This document shows, piece by piece, positions 24,601 through 33,099 of a stretch of DNA of 64,000 nucleotides; the first letter of the stretch is position 1; every line of letters starts with the position of its first letter. This DNA is from Streptomyces sp. NP160 (GTDB lineage Bacteria; Actinomycetota; Actinomycetes; Actinomycetales; Quadrisphaeraceae): positions 1-64,000 of the forward strand of contig NZ_VDMJ01000029.1 of NCBI RefSeq assembly GCF_006335115.1. The letters are read 5' to 3'. The notes beneath the pieces were generated by a model. The model searched no databases. It was not told the origin of the DNA and saw only the letters and a program-made list of their open reading frames with translations. A program made the translations under genes and the position numbers.

Positions 24601-27419
24601 CGGGCCACCTCCGCGGTGGGGGCGCCGGTCTGACCGGTCTGACCGGTCTGACCGGTCTGACCGGTCTGCTCGGGCCGGCCGGTCTGGCCGGGCTGGCCGG
24701 CGCGGGCCGGGCGGAGGGCGTCGACGACGAGACCGGGGAGCAGGTGCGGCTCGACGGGGGGTGAGAAGTGGTACCCCTGCCCGGTGGAGCACCCCTGGGC
24801 GGCGAGCGCCGCGCGCTGGTGCTCGTGCTCGATCCCCTCGGCGACGGTGGCCAGGTCCAGCGAGCCCGCCATGCTGATGATGGCGTCGACCAGGGAGAGG
24901 TCGCCGTCGCTGGTGAGCCTGTCGACGAAGCTCTTGTCGATCTTGAGGATGTCCACGGGCAGGCGGTGCAGGTAGCTCAGGGAGGAGTAGCCGGTGCCGA
25001 AGTCGTCGACGGCCAGCCGGATGCCGTGGGCGCGCAGCGCGTTCAGCCCGTCCAGGGCGGTCTGGTCCTGGTCGACGATCATGCTCTCGGTGACCTCCAG
25101 GACCAGGGCGGTGGCGGGCAGGCCGGTCTCCTCCAGGACGGCCAGCACCTGCCCGGTCAGGTGAGGGTCGGCCAGCTGCACGCCCGAGAGGTTGACCGAC
25201 AGGCGCATGTCCTCGGCGCCGGGCACCTCCTGGCGCCAGGCGGCCACCTGGTGGCAGGCCTCGCGCAGCACGAAGGCGCCGATGGCGTCGATGAGGCCGG
25301 TGGCCTCGGCCAGGGGGATGAAGGCGGCGGGCGGGACCACGCCGCGCTGGGGGTGGTGCCAGCGCACGAGGGCCTCGACGCCGGAGACGCCGCCGGTGCC
25401 CATGTCGACCAGCGGCTGGTAGACGACGCGGAACTCGCCCTCACGCACCGCGCGGTGGAGGTCGGCCTCGAGCTGGACCCGCTCGGTGAGCTGCTCGTGC
25501 ATGCGCGGGTGGTAGGAGGCGTGACCGCCCTGGCGCTGGCTCTTCGCGTGGTACATCGCCAGGTCAGCGCCGCGCAGGAGCTGCTGGACGTCGCGGCCCG
25601 CCGTCCTGGTGCTGGCGATCCCCACGCTGGTGGCGACGTGCACCTCCACGCCGCGCACGGTGAAGGGGCGGCGCACCGCGTCGCAGACGCGCTGGGCGAG
25701 GTTCTCCGCCTCCTGTCCGCCGGCCGTCTCGTCGAGCAGGACCGCGAACTCGTCTCCGCCGAGGCGGGCCACGGTGTCGCCCTCTCGCACGACGGCGCGC
25801 AGCCGGTGGGCCACGGCCACGAGCAGCTCGTCGCCGGCGTCGTGGCCCAGGGTGTCGTTGACGGCCTTGAAGCCGTCCAGGTCCAGGTAGAGGACCTCGA
25901 CGGGGCCGCGCGTCCCGCGGCCGCGGAGGGCGTGCTCGAGCCGGTCGGTGAACAGGGCGCGGTTGGGCAGGTCGGTGAGGGCGTCGCTGAAGGCCTGCCG
26001 GCCCAGCTCGTCGTGGAGGCGCACCGCCTCGGTGACGTCGTGCGCGTTGAGGACGACACCGCGCACGGCCGGGTCGTCGCGCAGGTCGGTCAGGGTGACG
26101 TCCACGGTGATGAGGCGACCGCCGGCGAGGGGCAGGGTGGCGCGCACCTCGCGCCGGGAGCACCGCCCCTCGAGCACCTCGCGGAGCGCCTCGTCGACCG
26201 GTGGGCTCCCGGGGGCGCTGCCCGTCAGCAGGGAGAGGACCGAGCGCCCGACGAGCTCCTCGGGGCGCGTGCCGAAGATGTGCTCCACGGCCGGGCTCGC
26301 GTAGGAGAGGGTGCCGTCGGGGTCCACCACCCCCACCACGTCGGCGCTGTGGACGACGAGTGCGGCGAACCGCCGCTCCTCGCTGCTCAGGGTGCGGGTG
26401 CGGGTCTCCACCAGCCGCTCCAGGCCCCGGGTGAGCCGCTCGCCGTCGAGCACGAGGAGCGTGGTCCGGACGACCAGCAGCACCAGCACGGTGAGGTGCA
26501 GCCAGCTGCCGGTCTGGCCGGCCGGCGCACCGCTGAGCACCGCGGGCAGGGAGGACACCAGGGCCAGGACCACGGCGGTGCAGGGGGCTGCCGCACCGCT
26601 GAGCAGGGTGGGGGCTGCGGCCGGTGAGCTGCCGGCGCGTCCGGCGCTGCGCCGTGCGGTGACCGCCCCGGCGAGCATGAGCGCCGAGGCCACCGCCCAG
26701 CACCACTGGACGACGTCCCCCGGGGGGCGCTGCCCGCTCCCCGACAGCGCCGCCGCCGCGAGGTCGCCGACCACCAGGCAGGCCCCGCCCACGCTCAGCA
26801 GCACCAGCCCGGGGTGCAGGCTCCGGGTCCGCACCGCGGTCTGGGCGGCGACCACGGCGGCGACCAGCTCGGCCAGCACCGCCAGCGCCGTCGGAGCCGT
26901 CAGCGGGCCCACGTCCCCCGTGGCCGGCTGCCCCGCGAAGACGAGGTACCAGGCGCCGGTGGCGGCGACCGCCGTGAGGAGGGCGCAGTCGACCGCGTCG
27001 CGCACCGCGCCCGCGGGGGTGTTGGTGGACCACAGCAGCGGCGCGGTGCAGGCGAGGGTGGCGCCCACCACCACCAGCAGCAGGGCGGTGTCCAGCGGCT
27101 GCGCCGAGCCCTCTTGGGCCGAGCCGGCGAGCCAGCCCCGCCACCCGGTGGACGCGAAGAGGGCGCACGAGCCGAGCACGGCGACGCTCACCACCCGCCA
27201 CAGGTACCTGTCGAGCCCGGACAGGCGCAGGGAGGCGCGGTGGGCGCACCACGACACGCCCAGCACGAGGGCGACCAGCGCCGTGCGGGCGGCCGTCTCG
27301 GCCGCCGGCGTCCCCCGCGTCACGAGCAGCACGCCGGTCCAGGCGAGGAGCACCAGCGAGACGACGGCCGCCGCCGCGGCGTGACCGCGGAGGAGGTGGA
27401 CGGCCGGGAGCTTCTGCAC
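24597..27419 (-). CDS. Membrane PAS-GGDEF-EAL protein (first of tandem pair)
   Basis: A 940-residue paralogue of the following gene, with the same order: about nine membrane segments, a PAS domain (FAALVVHSADVVGVVDPDG), GGDEF with an REGD inhibitory site, and EAL with GVEALVRWHHPQRG, DDFGTGYSSLSYLHRL, LKIDKSFVDRL and VAEGIEHEHQR. The two genes are nearly collinear in the GGDEF-EAL part and probably arose by tandem duplication. The C-terminus is a Thr-Gly-Gln repeat (TGQTGQTGQTG) encoded by a 9-bp tandem repeat. The GTG at 27419 is the best start in front of the first membrane segment; it has no strong ribosome binding site, so this start is uncertain. Its last bases overlap the start of the downstream copy. 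Confidence 0.85.
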   Translation of the reverse strand: MQKLPAVHLLRGHAAAAAVVSLVLLAWTGVLLVTRGTPAAETAARTALVALVLGVSWCAHRASLRLSGLDRYLWRVVSVAVLGSCALFASTGWRGWLAGSAQEGSAQPLDTALLLVVVGATLACTAPLLWSTNTPAGAVRDAVDCALLTAVAATGAWYLVFAGQPATGDVGPLTAPTALAVLAELVAAVVAAQTAVRTRSLHPGLVLLSVGGACLVVGDLAAAALSGSGQRPPGDVVQWCWAVASALMLAGAVTARRSAGRAGSSPAAAPTLLSGAAAPCTAVVLALVSSLPAVLSGAPAGQTGSWLHLTVLVLLVVRTTLLVLDGERLTRGLERLVETRTRTLSSEERRFAALVVHSADVVGVVDPDGTLSYASPAVEHIFGTRPEELVGRSVLSLLTGSAPGSPPVDEALREVLEGRCSRREVRATLPLAGGRLITVDVTLTDLRDDPAVRGVVLNAHDVTEAVRLHDELGRQAFSDALTDLPNRALFTDRLEHALRGRGTRGPVEVLYLDLDGFKAVNDTLGHDAGDELLVAVAHRLRAVVREGDTVARLGGDEFAVLLDETAGGQEAENLAQRVCDAVRRPFTVRGVEVHVATSVGIASTRTAGRDVQQLLRGADLAMYHAKSQRQGGHASYHPRMHEQLTERVQLEADLHRAVREGEFRVVYQPLVDMGTGGVSGVEALVRWHHPQRGVVPPAAFIPLAEATGLIDAIGAFVLREACHQVAAWRQEVPGAEDMRLSVNLSGVQLADPHLTGQVLAVLEETGLPATALVLEVTESMIVDQDQTALDGLNALRAHGIRLAVDDFGTGYSSLSYLHRLPVDILKIDKSFVDRLTSDGDLSLVDAIISMAGSLDLATVAEGIEHEHQRAALAAQGCSTGQGYHFSPPVEPHLLPGLVVDALRPARAGQPGQTGRPEQTGQTGQTGQTGQTGAPTAEVAR
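24625..24668. repeat. 9-bp tandem repeat (CCGGTCTGA) in a GGDEF-EAL gene
   Basis: Nearly five copies of CCGGTCTGA in direct succession encode the Thr-Gly-Gln tail of the first GGDEF-EAL protein. As the unit is a multiple of three, copy-number change would alter tail length without a frameshift. Confidence 0.85.
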
Positions 27420-27557
27420 GCCGCTTGATCGTCGATCTTGGAGCCGGTCTTGAGCATGAAGGGGTCCGGTCCCCCGCTCGGTCGCCCCGAGCCGATCTTC
27501 GTCTCGTCTGATGAGACGTGGATCCCGCTCAGTGAGACAAAAGGGCAGGATGGGGCG

Positions 27558-28388
27558 GTGGTCACCTACACGCACGGACACGCCGAGCCCGTCCTGGCCT
27601 CCCACCGCTGGCGCACGGCGGAGAACTCCTGCGGCTACCTGCTCCCGCACCTGCGGCCCGGCCTGGACCTCCTCGACCTCGGGTGCGGTCCCGGCACCAT
27701 CACCACCGACCTCGCCGGGCGCGTCGCGCCAGGACGCGCGGTCGGGCTCGACGCCGCAGCCGAGGTGCTCGGCGAGGCCGCCGCCGCTGCCGAGCGCCGT
27801 GGCGTCGCCGTGGAGCGGGTGGTGGGGGACGCGCTGGCGCTGCCCTTCGACGACGCGAGCTTCGACGTGGTCCACGCCCACCAGGTGCTGCAGCACCTCG
27901 CCGATCCCGTGGGCGCGCTGCGCGAAGCCGCGCGCGTGCTCCGTCCCGGTGGCCTGCTGGCGGTGCGCGACGTCGACTACGCCGCCACCACCTGGTACCC
28001 GGCCGAGCCCGGGCTGGACGCGTGGCTCGCGCTGTACCAGCGCGTCGCCCGCGGCAACGGCGGTGAGCCGGACGCAGGCCGCCGCCTGCTCGCCTGGGCG
28101 AGGGAGGCGGGTCTGACCGGTGACCAGGGCGACGACGACGGCGGCGGTGCCACCCTCACCGCCAGCGCGTCGGCGTGGTGCTACGCCTCACCCGCGGAGC
28201 GCACGTGGTGGGGGACGTCGTGGGCGGGCCGCGCGACGGCGTCGGCCTTCGCCGAGCAGGCCGTGGCCAGCGGCGCCGCGTCCCGCGAGGACCTCGAGGA
28301 CGTCGCGGCGGCGTGGCGGCGCTGGGCGGCCGCGCCGGACGGCTGGATCGCCCTGCTGCACGGGGAGATGCTCGTCCGGCTGCCCTGA
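27558..28388 (+). CDS. SAM-dependent class I methyltransferase
   Basis: A 276-residue soluble methyltransferase of the Methyltransf_11 type. The SAM-binding motif I is LDLGCGPGTITTDLAG (about residue 38), followed by AVGLDAAAEVL (acidic motif II) and FDVVHAHQVLQHLADPVGAL (motif IV); VLRPGGLLAVRDVDY resembles the UbiE/Coq5 pattern. The substrate is not evident. The GTG at 27558 gives an N-terminus (VVTYTHGHAEPVLASHRWRT) typical of this group; CAGGAT lies 6 bases upstream, and AGGA could serve as a ribosome site. The gene is divergent from the GGDEF-EAL pair. A CGTCTC/GAGACG inverted repeat (27500-27518) lies in the shared upstream region. Confidence 0.8.
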   Translation: MVTYTHGHAEPVLASHRWRTAENSCGYLLPHLRPGLDLLDLGCGPGTITTDLAGRVAPGRAVGLDAAAEVLGEAAAAAERRGVAVERVVGDALALPFDDASFDVVHAHQVLQHLADPVGALREAARVLRPGGLLAVRDVDYAATTWYPAEPGLDAWLALYQRVARGNGGEPDAGRRLLAWAREAGLTGDQGDDDGGGATLTASASAWCYASPAERTWWGTSWAGRATASAFAEQAVASGAASREDLEDVAAAWRRWAAAPDGWIALLHGEMLVRLP

Positions 28389-28477
28389 GCCGGGCGGCGA
28401 CGGCCACCGATGAGTCGTGGGCCGCCGCGCGGTCGACCCCTCGACCGTCAGGACAGCGACAGCAGGGGAGTCCCGCC

Positions 28478-29101
28478 GTGGGCGTCATCAGCACCGCGCT
28501 CTTCGCCACCCTCGACCTCGTCGGGCAGGCGCCCGGCGGCCCCGAGGAGGACCCGGAGGGCGGGTTCGCCTTCGGCGGGTGGCAGGCGCCCCTGCTCGAC
28601 GAGGAGTCCGGCGCCCAGGTCGACGCGGCCTACGAGGGCGTCGACGCCCTGCTGCTGGGGCGCAGGACCTACGACATCTTCGCCGCGTACTGGCCCCACC
28701 GCGACGACTCCCAGGACGGCGGCTTCGCCGCGCTGTTCAACAGGATCCCCAAGCACGTGGCCTCGCGGGGGACGCCGGAGCTGGCGTGGGCGGGCTCGGA
28801 GCTGCTCGGTCCGGACCTGCCCGCCGCGGTGCGGGCCCTGCGGGAGCGCCACGAGCACGTCATGGTGGTCGGCAGCCTCGACCTGGTGCAGACCCTGCTG
28901 GCCGAGCGCCTCCTCGACGTCGTCGACCTCTGGCTCCACCCGGTGGTGCTCGGGCAGGGCAAGCGGGTCTTCGCCGCCGGCGCCGCCCCGACCTCCCTGG
29001 AGCTGCTGCAGCCTCCCGCCGCCAGCCCGAGCGGCGTGGTGCACCTGCGCTACGGCCTGCGCGAGGGCGTGCCCGGCACCGGCGACATGAGCGAGCTCTG
29101 A
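28478..29101 (+). CDS. RibD C-terminal/dihydrofolate reductase-like protein
   Basis: A 207-residue protein of the RibD_C family (dihydrofolate reductase fold). Visible features are STALFATLDLVG at the N-terminus, a nucleotide-binding-type segment EGVDALLLGRRTYDIFAAYWP, HVMVVGSLDLVQTLLAERLL and DLWLHPVVLGQGKRVFA. Members are NADPH-dependent reductases, mostly of unknown substrate, and are common as stand-alone copies in actinobacteria. The GTG at 28478 has AGGGGAG 7 bases upstream. It follows the methyltransferase by 89 bp on the same strand; a shared transcript is possible. It is convergent with the small gene at 29118. Confidence 0.8.
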   Translation: MGVISTALFATLDLVGQAPGGPEEDPEGGFAFGGWQAPLLDEESGAQVDAAYEGVDALLLGRRTYDIFAAYWPHRDDSQDGGFAALFNRIPKHVASRGTPELAWAGSELLGPDLPAAVRALRERHEHVMVVGSLDLVQTLLAERLLDVVDLWLHPVVLGQGKRVFAAGAAPTSLELLQPPAASPSGVVHLRYGLREGVPGTGDMSEL

Positions 29102-29117
29102 GGGGCGCGACGACCCG

Positions 29118-29321
29118 TCAGCGCGTCCAGGCGGTGGCGCCCTCGGCGTGCTCGAACGCCTCGGCGGGCGTGGTGTCCCGGCGGCCGTCGGCGCGCACCA
29201 GCTCACGGGCGGGCTGGGCCTGGCCGCCGCGCAGCGCGCGCTCCAGGGTGGACGCGGCGACCACGACGGTGGCCCCCAGCCCGATGACTCCGGCGACGTC
29301 CAGCAGGGCGGTGGTGTCCAC
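29118..29321 (-). CDS. Small single-pass membrane protein, unknown
   Basis: A 67-residue protein with one likely membrane segment near the N-terminus (LLDVAGVIGLGATVVVAAST) and a charged C-terminal tail (RADGRRDTTPAEAFEHAEG). The GTG at 29321 has GGAAGGGG with 5-base spacing, which is the main argument that this is a gene. No family is recognised. It lies downstream of the CrtI-like gene on the same strand, separated by 152 bp, and is convergent with the RibD-like gene. Confidence 0.5.
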   Translation of the reverse strand: MDTTALLDVAGVIGLGATVVVAASTLERALRGGQAQPARELVRADGRRDTTPAEAFEHAEGATAWTR

Positions 29322-29473
29322 GTGGACCCCTTCCGGTCGGTGGTGCCCGACGGCGGTCCGAGCGGGCCGCTGCGCCACCGTGATCGACAGCTCGCACCCG
29401 CACCTGGAGGCCCGTGCGGGGGGAGGCACCCGCTCGGCCGTCACCCCGGCCGTCCCCCGACGCGCCCTCCCCG

Positions 29474-30991
29474 TCAGACCGGGCCGACCAGCCCCGCTGC
29501 GATCGCCGCGGAGGCCAGCACCAGCGGGATCCCCCCGCCGGGGTGGCTGGAGCCGCCCACCAGCAGCAGCCCCGGCACTCCGGAGCGGTTGGCGGGCCGC
29601 AGGAACGCCGCCCGCGCGCCGTTGCTGGACGAGCCGTAGATCGACCCGCCCACGGCGCCGGTGGCCACCTCCAGGTCCGCCGGGGTGCGCACCTGGCGCC
29701 ACAGCACCCGGTCGCGCACGTCCAGCCCGCGGCGCGCCATGACGGCCAGCACGTGGTCGGCGTACGCCTCGGCGAAGCCCGGTGCCCGCCAGTCGACGCC
29801 CGCGCGGACGTCGTGGGGGGCGTGGCGAGGGGCGTTGACCAGCACGAACCACGCCTCGGAGCCGTCGTCCGGGCGCAGCGCCGGGTCGTCCGGGGCGCTG
29901 ACGTACACCGCGGGCTCCGGGACGGCGCTCGGCCGCCCGCGGCGTCGTCCTGAGCCGAACACGGCGTCGAACTCGTCGTCGTAGCCCGCGCCGTCCAGCG
30001 GCGGGAACAGCACCGTGTGGTGGGCGAGGTCGGGCGTGCGCCCGCGCAGGGCCAGCAGGAGCACGAACCCGCTGAGCGACGGTGTGGTGGCGGCCAGTCC
30101 CGCGCGCGCTCCGCGGGTGGGCGCCGTCGCGGTCGCCGCGGGGAGGAGGGGGTGCTGGCCGGGTGGGGTCCGGACGCCGTAGAGGGCCGCGGCGTCGGCG
30201 TTGACGACGACGACGTCGGCCGGCAGCCGCCGCCCGCCGGCGAGGCGGACACCCGCGGCCCGGCCGGCGTGGACGAGCACCTCCTCGACGCGGGTCTGGG
30301 TGAGGACGCGGACGCCGCGCTCGCGGGCGCGGTCGGCGACGGCGTCCACCACGCGGCGCAGCCCGCCGGGGGTGTACCAGGAGCCGCCGGTCAGCTCCAG
30401 GTGCAGCACCGACGCCAGCGCGGCGGGCGCGCGGCGCGGGTCGGAGCCGGTGTAGGTGGCCATCCGGTCGACCAGGGCGACGTGGCGGGGGTCGTCGAGG
30501 TGGGCCCGCGCCAGGGCGCGCAGCGAGGTGCCGGGCGCGATGGTGGCGACGTCGCGCAGGCCGCCGGGGCGCGCCGCGAGCTGGGCCAGGGTGCGGGGGC
30601 CGTGCAGCGGCCGGCTGAGGAACGGGCCCTCGGTGGCGTCCCAGATGCGACGGGCGCGGTCCAGGAGGCGGCGCCAGCCGGGGCCGAGGTCGTCGGTCAG
30701 GTGCAGGCGCGAGCCGTCGGTGAAGCGGTGGTCGGTGGGCGCGACGGGGCGCAGGTCGAGGCTGGCGCCCAGCGGGGCGCCCGTGGCGGCGAAGAGGCGG
30801 CGCAGCTGGTCGGGCCAGGTGAGCAGGCTCGGGCCGGTGTCGAAGGCGAAGCCGTCGCGCTCGTACCAGCCGAGCTTGCCGCCGACGGTCCCAGCCTGCT
30901 CGCAGACCGTCACGTCGTGGCCCGAGGCGGCCAGGCGCGCGGCAGCGGCGAGCCCGCCCAGGCCCGCGCCCACGACGATCACCCGGGCCAC
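29474..30991 (-). CDS. CrtI/CrtD-like carotenoid desaturase
   Basis: A 505-residue flavoprotein of the phytoene desaturase family, distinct from crtI at 18245. It begins with the FAD motif RVIVVGAGLGGLAAAARLAA and has FAFDTGPSLLTWPDQLRRL and a C-terminal LLLVGGSSHPGGGIPLVLAS, all family hallmarks. The unusual TATYTGSDPRRAPAALA segment is shared with CrtD/CrtN-type enzymes. Beside CruF-like and CrtA-like genes it is more likely an end-group (C-3,4) desaturase than a second phytoene desaturase; this is inference. The GTG at 30991 lies 7 bases after TAGCGT; an in-frame GTG at 31000 would fall inside that promoter. A 25-bp-arm palindrome lies just upstream. Confidence 0.85.
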   Translation of the reverse strand: MARVIVVGAGLGGLAAAARLAASGHDVTVCEQAGTVGGKLGWYERDGFAFDTGPSLLTWPDQLRRLFAATGAPLGASLDLRPVAPTDHRFTDGSRLHLTDDLGPGWRRLLDRARRIWDATEGPFLSRPLHGPRTLAQLAARPGGLRDVATIAPGTSLRALARAHLDDPRHVALVDRMATYTGSDPRRAPAALASVLHLELTGGSWYTPGGLRRVVDAVADRARERGVRVLTQTRVEEVLVHAGRAAGVRLAGGRRLPADVVVVNADAAALYGVRTPPGQHPLLPAATATAPTRGARAGLAATTPSLSGFVLLLALRGRTPDLAHHTVLFPPLDGAGYDDEFDAVFGSGRRRGRPSAVPEPAVYVSAPDDPALRPDDGSEAWFVLVNAPRHAPHDVRAGVDWRAPGFAEAYADHVLAVMARRGLDVRDRVLWRQVRTPADLEVATGAVGGSIYGSSSNGARAAFLRPANRSGVPGLLLVGGSSHPGGGIPLVLASAAIAAGLVGPV

Positions 30992-30998
30992 GCCCGCC

Positions 30999-31004
30999 AC
31001 GCTA
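30999..31004 (-). promoter_or_regulatory. -10 element of CrtI/CrtD-like gene (leaderless)
   Basis: TAGCGT on the reverse strand, 7 bases before the GTG at 30991. Confidence 0.5.
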
Positions 31005-31018
31005 TGCGCGCCCCTCCT

Positions 31019-31077
31019 CGATGGCACGGGGTGGCCCTGTGCCACTCCTACCGGCACAGGGCCACCCCGTGCCATCG
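31019..31077. repeat. Perfect 25-bp-arm inverted repeat upstream of the desaturase
   Basis: Arms 31019-31043 (begins CGATGGCACGGGG, ends CTGTGCC) and 31053-31077 are exact reverse complements around a 9-base spacer. It lies between the glycosyltransferase stop (31112) and the promoter of the next gene. It could terminate the CrtA-CruF-glycosyltransferase message. The sequence is unrelated to the palindrome at 17155. Confidence 0.85.
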
Positions 31078-31111
31078 GGGGAGTGGTGCAGATCCACCCG
31101 GGGCGACGCCG

Positions 31112-32233
31112 TCAGGGCAGCGCGCGACCCTTCCAGGCCAGGCCGCCGGCGCGGCGCAGCCGCCACGACCGCACCACCAGGCCGCCCAGCACCGCCACCG
31201 AGGCCGGGTGCGCCATCGCGTCCGGCCACGCCCGCCCGCCCGTGCGCCGCGCCGCGACCACCCGCGAGGCGACGCCGGCGCCGTAGCCGAGCAGCCCCAG
31301 CAGCCGCCCGCGGCCACCCCCCGCGCCGGTGACCGCAGCGACCGCGGGCAGCACGAACACCGCGCCCAGCCCCGCGACCAGGCTCAGCGCAGCGGCGGGG
31401 GAGCCCGTGGCCGACCACAGCGACTTCGCGTACCCGTCGCGCACGGCCGGCCAGCCGTCGTACATCCGGCAGGTGGCCAGGTCCGTGCCGTCCACCACAC
31501 CACCCCGCCCGCCCGCGGCCTTGACCGCGCGGACCAGGGCGACGTCGTCGAGCACCTCCGCCCTCACCGCCGCGAAGCCGCCCGCCCGCGACAGCGCCGC
31601 GGCGTCCAGCGCCATGAGCTGCCCGTTCGCCGCCGACAGCGACGGCCGCGGCGAGCGCTCCGCCAGGCGCAGCGGCAGCGTGGCCAGCCAGCTCCACTGC
31701 AGCAGCGGCTGCACCAGCCGCTCGGCGGCGCTCACCGCCTCCTGCCGCGGGTACGGGCTGACCAGCGCCAGCCCGTGCCGCCGCAGCAGGTCGACCGTCG
31801 CCGCCAGGGCGTGCGGCGCGACGCGCACGTCGGCGTCCAGGCAGACCAGCACCGAGCCGGAGGCGGCGGCCGCCAGCTGCGCCAGCGCGTGCGGCTTGCC
31901 CAGCCACCCGGGCGGCAGCGGGGTTCCGGTCAGCACGCGCACCCGCGGGTCGCCGCCGGCGGCGCGCACCGCTGCGGCGGCGGTGCCGTCGGTGGAGCCG
32001 TCGTCCAGCACGAGCACCTCGAGGTCGGGCACGCCCGTGCTCGCGAGCACCGCCGCCAGCGCTCGTCCCACCTGGTGGGCCTCGTCGCGCGCGGGCAGCA
32101 GCACGCTCACCCGCTCCGCGGCGGCCGGCGGTGCGGCGGCCGGGCGCCGCAGCAGCGCGGCGTTCACGGCGGTGTGGACGGCGACGACGACGGCCGCCGC
32201 GCTGGCCGCTCCGACGAGCCGGACGGTCCTCAC
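31112..32233 (-). CDS. Family 2 glycosyltransferase (CruC/CruG-like)
   Basis: A 373-residue membrane-bound glycosyltransferase. After an N-terminal hydrophobic segment the GT2 core is visible: VSVLLPARDEAHQVGRAL, VLVLDDGSTDGTAAAAV, and the metal-binding DAD in LVCLDADVRVAP. A later segment RRHGLALVSPYPRQ, the acceptor-side EVLDDVALVRAVKAAGG, and several hydrophobic segments at the C-terminus resemble carotenoid glycosyltransferases of the CruC/CruG type. The GTG at 32233 overlaps the stop of the CruF-like gene (GTGA). By context it is likely to glycosylate a carotenoid hydroxyl made by that enzyme. The sugar donor is unknown. Confidence 0.8.
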   Translation of the reverse strand: MRTVRLVGAASAAAVVVAVHTAVNAALLRRPAAAPPAAAERVSVLLPARDEAHQVGRALAAVLASTGVPDLEVLVLDDGSTDGTAAAAVRAAGGDPRVRVLTGTPLPPGWLGKPHALAQLAAAASGSVLVCLDADVRVAPHALAATVDLLRRHGLALVSPYPRQEAVSAAERLVQPLLQWSWLATLPLRLAERSPRPSLSAANGQLMALDAAALSRAGGFAAVRAEVLDDVALVRAVKAAGGRGGVVDGTDLATCRMYDGWPAVRDGYAKSLWSATGSPAAALSLVAGLGAVFVLPAVAAVTGAGGGRGRLLGLLGYGAGVASRVVAARRTGGRAWPDAMAHPASVAVLGGLVVRSWRLRRAGGLAWKGRALP

Positions 32234-33099
32234 GCCCCGGAGGACCGCGCCGGACGGCTGCGCAGGTGCGCCAGCGCCGGCAGGGCCACCAGGCCCATCG
32301 CCACGAGCACCCACAGGGCGACCCACGGTCGCCCGAAGAAGACCGCGTTCCCCAGCGCCGAGCCGAGCCACGTCCACCCCAGCAGCAGCGCGGGCGCCCC
32401 GGCGGCGAGCGCGGCACCCGGGGCGACCCCCGGGCGGACCCGGTGCGGCACGCCGACGTGCAGCACCGCGTGCACCACCAGCGAGACGAGCAGCCACCCG
32501 GCGTAGTTGGTCAGCGGGATGCCCGGGATCCCCGGCAGCGACGGCTCGGGGTGCACCCACGCCCAGTGGCCCGCGGCGACCATCTGCGGGTCGAGGGAGA
32601 GGTCCCACGCGGTGAGCGCCCACGCCCCCAGCGGCACCGCCACCCAGTGCGGCACCGGCCCGAAGCGCGCCCGCAGCAGGTCCACCACGGAGCGCCCGGC
32701 GAGCACGGTCGGCCAGGCCATCATCAGCCAGGCGGCGGGCACCACCGCGGGCACGCCGAGCACCTGCGGCCCGAGCGTGCCGGCGTAGGCGTACTCGCCG
32801 AACGGGAAGCCCGTGCTGACGCCCACCGCCTCCGCCAGCAGCCCCACGCCCCCGGCGCCCAGCGCGAGCACCACCGCGGCCCGCAGCCCGTGCGTGGCGG
32901 CGGCGCTCACGAGCGAGGCCGCGGCGAACACGAGGACGCTCACCACGGTGGCGGTGGTGAGCACCCCACCGGACAGCAGCGGGTGGGCGACCTGGACGAC
33001 GACGGCGACGGCCGCGAGCACCAGCGCCGCGCGCTGCGCGCCCGTGCCCTGCAGCGGCCGGCGCGCCTCGACCGCGGTGCGGGAGGGGGCGGCGCTCAC
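32230..33099 (-). CDS. Carotenoid 1,2-hydratase-like membrane protein (CruF family, PF04240)
   Basis: A 289-residue membrane protein with about seven to eight segments. Family features: GVSTGFPFGEYAYAGTLGPQ, VPAAWLMMAWPTVLAG, ALTAWDLSLDPQMVAAGHWA, and WVHPEPSLPGIPGIPLTNYA leading to GW. In Deinococcus and cyanobacteria CruF adds water to the 1',2' double bond of the linear carotenoid end. The GTG at 33099 overlaps the stop of the CrtA-like gene, and its own stop overlaps the glycosyltransferase start, so three enzymes are translated in series. The pair CruF plus glycosyltransferase mirrors the cruF/cruG pair for myxol glycoside, but no lycopene cyclase is seen in the window. Confidence 0.82.
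   Translation of the reverse strand: MSAAPSRTAVEARRPLQGTGAQRAALVLAAVAVVVQVAHPLLSGGVLTTATVVSVLVFAAASLVSAAATHGLRAAVVLALGAGGVGLLAEAVGVSTGFPFGEYAYAGTLGPQVLGVPAVVPAAWLMMAWPTVLAGRSVVDLLRARFGPVPHWVAVPLGAWALTAWDLSLDPQMVAAGHWAWVHPEPSLPGIPGIPLTNYAGWLLVSLVVHAVLHVGVPHRVRPGVAPGAALAAGAPALLLGWTWLGSALGNAVFFGRPWVALWVLVAMGLVALPALAHLRSRPARSSGA

Noticed and set aside
27500-27518. CGTCTC-N7-GAGACG inverted repeat upstream of the methyltransferase
   Set aside because: Short arms and unclear distance to any promoter; not distinguishable from chance without other copies.
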